Part shown: one piece after another, positions 1 to 5,791 of the stretch
Layout of the letters: every line of letters starts with the position of its first letter
How positions within the stretch are numbered: the first letter of the stretch is position 1
Origin: Bacteroidaceae bacterium
Lineage (GTDB): Bacteria > Bacteroidota > Bacteroidia > Bacteroidales > Bacteroidaceae
Reading direction: 5' to 3'
Assembly: GCA_016302965.1 (NCBI GenBank)
Contig: JAEDMP010000074.1
Span: 1 to 11,793, forward strand
Length of the DNA stretch: 11,793 bases
Position numbers and translations under genes: made by a program
The notes under the pieces: model-generated
Told to the model about the DNA's origin: nothing
Seen by the model: the letters and a program-made list of their open reading frames with translations, nothing else
The model's database searches: none

Positions 1-326
1 CGGTCAACCACCTTGCCCTTGAAGTCACCGTAAATCTCGTGGAGGTTCAGACGGTGGTTGCCAGGGATGAGGCTCTTGGCCTTGAGGATGTCCTGACGGA
101 GTTCGTCGATATTGCGTGCTGCACCGGGGAAGTCGCCGGTCGATTGGATACCCCCCGACATGGCACCTGCCTGCACTTCAAATCCTTTCACGTCATCAGC
201 CTGCCAGCAGTGGAGTGAAAGATGGAAATCCTGCAGTTGCTTCAGCACTGCCTCGGTGTCAATACCCAGTTCGGCGTAGCGTTCTTTAGCTACTTCGTAA
301 GCTTTGGAAATCAGTTCTGTTTTCAT
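1..326 (-). CDS. rhaA: L-rhamnose isomerase, N-terminal part (cut by window edge)
   Basis: Converts L-rhamnose to L-rhamnulose, the first cytoplasmic step of rhamnose catabolism; the metal-dependent enzyme is normally about 415-420 aa. Only the first 108 codons are visible because the gene runs off the left edge. The translation starts MKTELISKAYEVAKERYAEL and carries the family blocks HCWQADDVKGFE, GGIQSTGDFPGAARN, ELRQDI, SLIPGNHRLNLHEIYGDF, all typical of the RhaA N-terminus; the metal-site residues lie in the missing part. The ATG at 326-324 is preceded by an A-rich leader (12-mer at 329-340) instead of a Shine-Dalgarno sequence. It follows rhaB after 81 bp on the same strand with no promoter box seen between, so it is probably the second gene of a rha operon. 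The naming follows Enterobacteria; in Bacteroides the same gene is called rhaI. Confidence 0.95.
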   Translation of the reverse strand, partial: MKTELISKAYEVAKERYAELGIDTEAVLKQLQDFHLSLHCWQADDVKGFEVQAGAMSGGIQSTGDFPGAARNIDELRQDILKAKSLIPGNHRLNLHEIYGDFKGKVVD

Positions 327-328
327 TG

Positions 329-340
329 TTTTGTAGTTTA
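329..340 (-). promoter_or_regulatory. A-rich translation leader of rhaA
   Basis: On the minus strand the 12-mer TAAACTACAAAA stands exactly 2 nt before the rhaA ATG, and the first codons continue ATGAAAA. The same 12-mer at the same distance precedes the GH51 gene (11668-11679). No Shine-Dalgarno sequence is present. Bacteroidota are known to use A-rich, SD-independent initiation regions, so this probably acts as a translation initiation element; that role is inferred. Confidence 0.5.
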
Positions 341-407
341 AGTATTTTGATGAATATTGTTTGTTCTGAATAAATCATGTTTTGATGGGATGAACGGGAG
401 CGTCCGC

Positions 408-1880
408 TTAGCGGCATACGGCGAGATAGCGCTCGTAGGCTTCGTCCCAGAGTTGTTTGTCTTGAGGCAAGAACTCCTTCAGTTCGAGGCTGTTGGCGAT
501 GATGCGACGCATCTCCCAGATGTCCTTCACCTCGCCGCTGGCTTTGGCCTGCAGCATGATGTTGCCCAGGGCGGTGCCTTCCTGCGGTCCGGCCAGCACC
601 TTTACTCCAAGGCTGTTCGAGGTGAACTGGTTCAGGTAGTTGTTCAGACTGCCTCCACCGATGATGTGGAGCACCTCGATGGGGAAGGAGGCCATCTCCT
701 TCAGATAGTCGAACACCTGACGGTAGCGCATAGCCAGTGATTCAAAGATGCAGCGGCAGATTTCGGCATAGCCTTCGGGCACTTTCTGACCGGTCTCGCG
801 GCAGTAGTTCTGGATGGCATCCACCATGGATGGAGGATTGGCAAAGGCCTTGTCATCCGGATTGATGAAACACTGGAAGGCGGGCTGGCGCATGGCCTCG
901 GCCTGCAGTTCGGTATGCGACTTGGGAGCGTCGGTCCATTCCTTGCGGCAGCGCTCGTAAATCCACATGCCGCAGATGTTCTTGAGGAAGCGGGTAGTGC
1001 CCTCGATGCCACCCTCGTTGGTGAAGTTGCGTTCGTAGCTCAGTTCGTTGATGATGGCATCCTTGGCCTCGATACCCATGAGGCTCCAGGTGCCGCTGCT
1101 CAGATAGGCGAAATGCTCGTCGCGGGCGGGTACGGCAGCCACGGCGCTTCCCGTGTCATGTCCGGCCACGGCCACTACGGGCAGAGCTCCCAGTCCGGTC
1201 ATCTGCTGCACCTCCTCGGTGAGTTGTCCGATGACAGTGGCGGGATTGGTCATCTCGCCGAAGTGGGCGGGAGTGAGACCTACGCTCTCCAGCAGTTCGG
1301 GAGAGAGTTCCTTGGTCTTCGGGTCGAGTATCTGGCTGGTCGATGCGATGGTATATTCGCACACCATCTTGCCCGTGAGCATGTAGCCCAGTGCATCGGG
1401 CACAAACAGAATCTTCTCGGCGTTGGCAAGTGCCGAGTCGTTGTTCTTGCGCATGGCATAGAGCTGGAACAGTGAGTTGAAGTTCATGAACTGGATGCCT
1501 GTGATGTCGTAGACCTTCTTCTTGTCGATGACATGCTCGAAATAGTCCTCCATCATGCCGAAAGTGTGCGGGTCGCGGTAGGCGAGGGGATTGCGCAGCA
1601 GGGCACCGTCCTTGCCCACACATACGAAGTCAACGCCCCAGGTGTCGATACCGATGGAGCAGATGTTGAGCTGGCACTGGGCGGCCAGTTTCAGTCCCTT
1701 GATGATTTCAAAGTAGAGGGCATAGATGTCCCAATAGAAATGTCCGCCCGTCTGGATGAGGTTGTTGTCGAAACGGGTGAGCTCTTCGAGTTGGATTTTC
1801 TCGTTCTCTATGGTGGCAACGATAGTGCGGCCACTGGTGGCGCCGAGGTCAACGGCGAAGAAATAGTTCTGTTTTTCCAT
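408..1880 (-). CDS. rhaB: L-rhamnulokinase
   Basis: Phosphorylates L-rhamnulose to L-rhamnulose 1-phosphate with ATP in the cytoplasm. At 490 aa it has the usual length of the FGGY sugar kinase family. Visible signatures are the N-terminal phosphate loop DLGATSGR (residues 11-18), GIDTWGVD (77-84), the catalytic-base segment AGHDTG with Asp242, SSGTW (261-265) and the C-terminal nucleotide-binding segments IIGGGSLN (about 406-413) and GPQEGTALGN (431-440). The start ATG (1880-1878) gives the glycine-rich loop its normal distance from the N-terminus. Downstream is rhaA and upstream a probable RhaR, a classic rhamnose locus; the aldolase and transporter would be expected past the left edge. The stop codon TAA sits in a short palindrome (404-414). 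In Bacteroides the gene is called rhaK. Confidence 0.95.
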   Translation of the reverse strand: MEKQNYFFAVDLGATSGRTIVATIENEKIQLEELTRFDNNLIQTGGHFYWDIYALYFEIIKGLKLAAQCQLNICSIGIDTWGVDFVCVGKDGALLRNPLAYRDPHTFGMMEDYFEHVIDKKKVYDITGIQFMNFNSLFQLYAMRKNNDSALANAEKILFVPDALGYMLTGKMVCEYTIASTSQILDPKTKELSPELLESVGLTPAHFGEMTNPATVIGQLTEEVQQMTGLGALPVVAVAGHDTGSAVAAVPARDEHFAYLSSGTWSLMGIEAKDAIINELSYERNFTNEGGIEGTTRFLKNICGMWIYERCRKEWTDAPKSHTELQAEAMRQPAFQCFINPDDKAFANPPSMVDAIQNYCRETGQKVPEGYAEICRCIFESLAMRYRQVFDYLKEMASFPIEVLHIIGGGSLNNYLNQFTSNSLGVKVLAGPQEGTALGNIMLQAKASGEVKDIWEMRRIIANSLELKEFLPQDKQLWDEAYERYLAVCR

Positions 1881-1947
1881 TGATTTGTCAGTAGTATTTG
1901 AATGGATACTTGAGTTGATATGTGGTTAATTGTTATTATTCTGTTTG

Positions 1948-1955
1948 CAAAGATA
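1948..1955 (-). promoter_or_regulatory. Probable -7 box of the rhaB operon promoter
   Basis: Minus-strand TATCTTTG matches the Bacteroidota -7 consensus TAnnTTTG. Transcription would start near 1941, leaving a leader of about 60 nt before rhaB. At the optimal 19-nt spacing the -33 position (1975-1977) reads GTC instead of TTG, so the promoter looks weak on its own. This fits a promoter that needs an activator such as the adjacent AraC-family protein. Confidence 0.6.
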
Positions 1956-1974
1956 CATGATAATCTTGAATGCA

Positions 1975-1992
1975 GACATGATTATTTGACAT
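1975..1992 (-). promoter_or_regulatory. Candidate activator site: ATGTC direct repeat
   Basis: Two copies of minus-strand ATGTC (1975-1979 and 1988-1992) are 13 bp apart. The promoter-proximal copy occupies the place where the -33 box should be. AraC-family activators bind direct repeats next to or overlapping the -35 region, so this is a candidate site for the regulator at 2025-2900. The repeats are short and could be chance in AT-rich DNA. Confidence 0.3.
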
Positions 1993-2005
1993 TAAATCTG
2001 AATTT

Positions 2006-2035
2006 TTTGTCATCTTCCCGCTTTTCATTTGTCAT
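2006..2035 (-). promoter_or_regulatory. Candidate operator: ATGACAAA direct repeat, 22-bp period
   Basis: The 8-mer ATGACAAA occurs twice on the minus strand (2006-2013 and 2028-2035), 22 bp or about two helical turns apart. That geometry is common for AraC-family half-sites. The distal copy overlaps the 3' end of the regulator gene. It lies about 50-80 bp upstream of the rhaB -7 box. The function is inferred. Confidence 0.3.
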
Positions 2036-2900
2036 GTTTCCTCATTTCGCTGGGTTTGCGCCCTGTTTTGATTTTGAATTTGGCCGAGAAATAGTCGGGA
2101 GAGTCGAAGTTCAGTCTGTAGGCGATTTCTTTGACACTCATGTTCGTCGTACTCAGCAGTTCTTTGGCGCGCTGCAGTTTCAGGTCCTGCTGGTAGACGG
2201 CGGGGCTCAGTCCGGTATACTCCTTGAAGAGTTTGCGGAAGTTGGAGTAGCTCACGCTCATTTCCTCTGCTATCTGCTGAATGGTGAGATTGCTTTCCAA
2301 GGCTTCGCGGATGCGCATGCGGGCACGGTCAATCATGTCGCGGTGGGTGTAGTTCTTGTTCAGCTCGATGCTGCGCTCCAGGGCGTACATCACCCCCACC
2401 ATGTGGTTCACGATGCCTGCCATCATCTGCTGGGCAAAGGGCGGTTCGTTCACGGCGGTCTCGTAGGCCTGCTTGTAGAGTTGCTCTATCTCGCTCGAGT
2501 AGCCCACATGATAGATGGGCTTCTCTACCGAGAGGAATCCTTCCTTGACCCGCTCGTCCATATTGCGTCCCTTGAAGCCTATCCAGTAGCTCTTCCATCC
2601 TGTTTCCTGACGGGGATGGTAGGAGTGGCGTTCATCAGGGAAGAGCAGGAACATGTCGCCCTCTCTCAGTAGGGTTTCCTTCACGTGGTTACTTCTGAAA
2701 AGACCTTCTCCCTCAGTGATATAGAGCAGTTGGTATTCGTTCAGTTCGCGTCCTTCTTCACAATTGAAATAGTAGCCGTCAGCATGGCCGCGAGTGGGGT
2801 AGGAATCTCCTGGAGCTATCTCCTCATATCCTACCGTACTGACGGTGAGTCCCCATTTACGGTCGTGTTCACTGGCCAATAGATATTTGCTGATTTGCAT
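2025..2900 (-). CDS. AraC-family transcriptional regulator, probable rhamnose operon activator
   Basis: A DNA-binding protein of 291 aa, the usual AraC-family length. Residues about 20-105 form a cupin-like effector domain (YQLLYITEGEGLF at 56-68; EGDMFLLFPDERHSY at 80-94). The C-terminal 100 residues hold two helix-turn-helix motifs: NLTIQQIAEEMSVSYSNFRK (204-223) and SVKEIAYRLNFDSPDYFSAKF (about 255-275), the latter followed by the family ending TGRKPSEMRK. It sits directly upstream of rhaB, with 144 bp between stop and rhaB start, on the same strand. By position and by analogy to RhaR, the AraC-type activator of the Bacteroides rhamnose operon, it probably activates rhaB-rhaA when rhamnose is present. 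The effector is not readable from the sequence. Its own promoter is unclear; a three-copy tandem repeat lies in the upstream region. Confidence 0.88.
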   Translation of the reverse strand: MQISKYLLASEHDRKWGLTVSTVGYEEIAPGDSYPTRGHADGYYFNCEEGRELNEYQLLYITEGEGLFRSNHVKETLLREGDMFLLFPDERHSYHPRQETGWKSYWIGFKGRNMDERVKEGFLSVEKPIYHVGYSSEIEQLYKQAYETAVNEPPFAQQMMAGIVNHMVGVMYALERSIELNKNYTHRDMIDRARMRIREALESNLTIQQIAEEMSVSYSNFRKLFKEYTGLSPAVYQQDLKLQRAKELLSTTNMSVKEIAYRLNFDSPDYFSAKFKIKTGRKPSEMRKHDK

Positions 2901-2973
2901 GGTGTTAGTCGATGGGTGTTGTTAGTTGAAAGTTGTTGTTGACTGAATGTTATTCTTGGCGCAAGTTAGTTCC

Positions 2974-3020
2974 TATATATAATAAGGTGTATATATAATA
3001 GGTGTATATATAATAAGGTG
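2974..3020. repeat. Three-copy 16-bp AT-rich tandem repeat
   Basis: Three head-to-tail copies of TATATATAATAAGGTG (plus strand): 2974-2989, 2990-3004 (15 bp, one A missing) and 3005-3020, followed by TA of a further partial copy. It lies between the end of the kinase operon and the AraC-type gene, upstream of the latter. A TAACTTGC sequence resembling a -7 box (minus strand, 2968-2961) abuts it, so the repeat would cover the -33 region of that possible promoter. The repeat is certain; any regulatory effect is inference. Confidence 0.9.
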
Positions 3021-3030
3021 TAGCCGGAGA

Positions 3031-3057
3031 TGCCCTTGCCGCTTCAGCGGTAGGGCA
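3031..3057 (-). terminator. Hairpin over the stop codon of the kinase operon
   Basis: The minus strand reads TGCCCT, A, CCGC, TGAA loop, GCGG, CA, AGGGCA. This gives an outer 6-bp stem, a 1x2 internal loop, an inner 4-bp stem and a tetraloop that contains the TGA stop of the 915-aa kinase. It is strong and GC-rich but is not followed by a T-run, so it is not a textbook intrinsic terminator. It may protect the 3' end or help end transcription before the AraC-type gene. Confidence 0.4.
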
Positions 3058-5791
3058 CCCATATCCAGAAGGTAGAGCCCTTGCCTACTTCAGAGTCTAC
3101 ACCTATCTTGCCGTTACACTGCTCGCTGATGGTCTTGCAGATGCTTAGTCCCAAGCCCGTGCCTTGTACAAAGTCATTGAGCTTCACGAAGCGTCCGAAG
3201 ATGGTTTGGCATTTCTCTTTCGGAATGCCACAGCCCGTGTCGCTGCAATAGATGTAGAGGCCGTCTTTCATGATATTGTACCCCACCTTGATAAAACCCT
3301 CCTCGGTATATTTCACCGCATTGGTCACAAAGTTGGTCACCACCTGCTGGATGCGCGCCGAGTCGATTACGGCAGGCAGTGTTTCGTATGGATTCTCTGC
3401 CACAAACTGCACCTTCGGGTTGTCTACCCTTTGTCTCAGAGAGAGGCACATGTCGTTGAAGTCTTGGGCAAAGTCGGTGGGACGTGGATGAACCAGTTGA
3501 CCGTTGGAGTCGATGGCCGAGATGTCGAGAATATCGTTGATGAGCTGCAGCAGCAGGTTACAGTTCTTGCGGATGATGCGCGTAAACTCCATCTTCTCTT
3601 CCTTGTCGTCGATGGCTTGCAGCAGATCGCAGAAGCCCACGATGGCATTCAGCGGTGTACGTATCTCGTGGGTCATGTTGGCGAGGAATACACTCTTCTG
3701 TCGTCCCGACTCATTGGCCTTGAGGGTTTCTTCTTTCAGTTTGTCTTGTTTGTCCATGAACAGGGTGATGTCGCGGATGAGTCCGAAGTATCCGGTCATC
3801 TGGCCCTTTTCGTCATATTCTGGCATACTGTTGATGGCATACCAGTGGATTTTGTTGTCCATGACAAAGAGGTTCATCACCGGCACGACGCTCTTGTGGA
3901 TTTGCTGTTCCGTTTTTCCCCGTAGCACGTCATGGTATTCCTGGCTGTCAATCTGGGTCTGCACCTTGCTCATGAAGTCGTCAAAAGATATTTTCAGGTC
4001 GTAGGTATGCAGATCCTTGAAGTAGGTCACCGTCTGGTCTTGCAGCGATGAGCGCCATACGCGCATCTTGTTTTCCTCCAACAGATAGCGCAGGTTCGAT
4101 TCATACTGGTTGACGCGTTCGTTGATGGTTTTCAGCTTCACCTCGTTCTCGCGGCTCTGCTGGTAGATGCGGTGTGCCTCGCTCTCGTTTCGTGCGGTGA
4201 GTACCACAAACTGCAGCTTGCCCGTTTCCTCATCGTAGGTGGGACGCATCTTGATTTCCAGATAGTCATACATGTTGCGCTCTGGGATGTGAATCTGCGT
4301 GCAGAAGTGGAAGTTGCGTGGCTCGCCCCATTTGATGTCCTCTTTGATGAAGGGCAGGTCATAGAGGTTGTAGTCGAAATAGAACTGGTCATTGTCGTTC
4401 TCAAAGTGGAAGATGTCACGCATGGCCTTGTTCACCATGATGAGCTTGCCGTCGGGATGGTAGAGTGACAGGCCGATGAAGGTCTTGGTGAAGACGTTTG
4501 AGAAGCGTTCGGTCAGTCTTTCCTCCTCCGCTTCCTTCAGTCGGTCTTCCGTCATGTCGAGTATGGTGTTGATGATGCTGATTGCCTTTCCCTTGGCATT
4601 CTGCTCCATGATTGCCTTCGCCGCAAAGAATCTCCAGACGGGGGTGTCAATGCTTCCTTTGTTCCATCGGTAGATGCCTTGGTAATGGCTGGTTTCCCCT
4701 TGAATCATGTCGTAAATCTTTTGGCTTGCTTCCTGGGAATCGTCGGGATGGATTCTGCTGCAGAACTCTTCCGCTGTCATTCCCTCTTTGGGCAGTAGTG
4801 TTCCATATACATTATAAATCATTTGGCTCTTGATGTCGTAGCGAATCACCAGATTGGTACTGCTCGACAGGGCTTTTTGGATAATGAGATTGTTTTCGGC
4901 CTGTGTATGGAAATTGCGCCGGATGCGGTTAGAGGTCACCTTGTTCATGATGAGGACGGTCACAACGATGATCAGGATGCCGAGGATGACGTAGAACACG
5001 ATGGGCGAGGCATTGTTGTAGTAGATAAACGGATTGAACCACTTGTTGTGGATGCTCTTCAGTTCTCCCTCCAGGTCGAGTCGGGCCAGCTCGTCGTCGA
5101 TGGCGGTGATGAGTGCCTGGTCGCGTGATATGCAATGAAAGGTGCTGGAGTTGAGATTGATACGGTTCACCACAATATTGCTTAATTTCCATTCCTTGAC
5201 AAACCATTTCAGTGGTTCCTCGCCATAGACAAAATAGTCTATCTCCCCTTTCTGCATTTTGTTGAAGGCCTGGTGGGGTGTACATTCAAAATAGGTGTTG
5301 GGGGTCATGCCCAGTTGCCGGGCCATCACGGCTGCCCAGTCGCTGGTCTTGAATGCCAGCGACTTCTTTTTCCGGATATCCTTGATACTGGTGGGAGAAG
5401 GGGTTTCTGCGCGGTGGGCGATACCGTGGCGGTAGTTGGTCAGGGCTACATGAGAGACAAAGAAGGTACTGTCGGTAAATGATTTGCTCTTGAGCACAAT
5501 GAGGTCAGCCTTCTGCTCGGCAAACTGTCCAATCACATGGGTCCATTCCATGGCGCGGTAGACGTGTGGAATCTGCAGGTTCTCCAGCACTTTGTTCAGC
5601 ACGTCGATATTGTAGCCCTGCAACTTGCCTTTGTTGTCGAGATAGGAGTAGGGCGGAAACTCCCAGTCAGTAGCAATCACCAGTGGGCGTTGCTTCGTAT
5701 ATTTGTCGAAGGCGCGTGAGCGGGCTGTCATCTGGAGGGTGGCAGTCAGCAGGAGTACGGCTATCAGAATGATTCTTTTCATGGCTTCCAT
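3044..5791 (-). CDS. Periplasmic-sensor PAS histidine kinase (second of tandem pair)
   Basis: A 915-aa inner-membrane histidine kinase. The order is: signal peptide (about 1-24, hydrophobic core ILIAVLLLTATL), a type-3 solute-binding Venus-flytrap domain (about 36-252, starting LVIATDWEFPPYSY and ending LKSIHNKWF), one transmembrane helix (about 262-283), three PAS-like regions (about 300-415, 425-540, 570-680), HisKA with phospho-acceptor His708 in MTHEIRTPLNA, and HATPase with N box N820/N824, DTGCGIP (851-857) and GTGLGL (877-882). There is no receiver or HTH domain, so it needs a partner regulator not seen here. The flytrap lacks the TxxR arginine that binds amino-acid carboxylates, so its ligand is probably not a plain amino acid. 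The start overlaps the stop of the upstream kinase by one base (TAATG), suggesting coupled translation; Met4 is an alternative start. The ligand and target genes are unknown. Confidence 0.9.
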   Translation of the reverse strand: MEAMKRIILIAVLLLTATLQMTARSRAFDKYTKQRPLVIATDWEFPPYSYLDNKGKLQGYNIDVLNKVLENLQIPHVYRAMEWTHVIGQFAEQKADLIVLKSKSFTDSTFFVSHVALTNYRHGIAHRAETPSPTSIKDIRKKKSLAFKTSDWAAVMARQLGMTPNTYFECTPHQAFNKMQKGEIDYFVYGEEPLKWFVKEWKLSNIVVNRINLNSSTFHCISRDQALITAIDDELARLDLEGELKSIHNKWFNPFIYYNNASPIVFYVILGILIIVVTVLIMNKVTSNRIRRNFHTQAENNLIIQKALSSSTNLVIRYDIKSQMIYNVYGTLLPKEGMTAEEFCSRIHPDDSQEASQKIYDMIQGETSHYQGIYRWNKGSIDTPVWRFFAAKAIMEQNAKGKAISIINTILDMTEDRLKEAEEERLTERFSNVFTKTFIGLSLYHPDGKLIMVNKAMRDIFHFENDNDQFYFDYNLYDLPFIKEDIKWGEPRNFHFCTQIHIPERNMYDYLEIKMRPTYDEETGKLQFVVLTARNESEAHRIYQQSRENEVKLKTINERVNQYESNLRYLLEENKMRVWRSSLQDQTVTYFKDLHTYDLKISFDDFMSKVQTQIDSQEYHDVLRGKTEQQIHKSVVPVMNLFVMDNKIHWYAINSMPEYDEKGQMTGYFGLIRDITLFMDKQDKLKEETLKANESGRQKSVFLANMTHEIRTPLNAIVGFCDLLQAIDDKEEKMEFTRIIRKNCNLLLQLINDILDISAIDSNGQLVHPRPTDFAQDFNDMCLSLRQRVDNPKVQFVAENPYETLPAVIDSARIQQVVTNFVTNAVKYTEEGFIKVGYNIMKDGLYIYCSDTGCGIPKEKCQTIFGRFVKLNDFVQGTGLGLSICKTISEQCNGKIGVDSEVGKGSTFWIWVPYR

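Noticed and set aside
2900..3044. The AraC-type gene as part of the kinase operon
   Set aside because: They are separated by 143 bp that hold a strong hairpin and a tandem repeat, and the regulator fits the rhamnose genes downstream.
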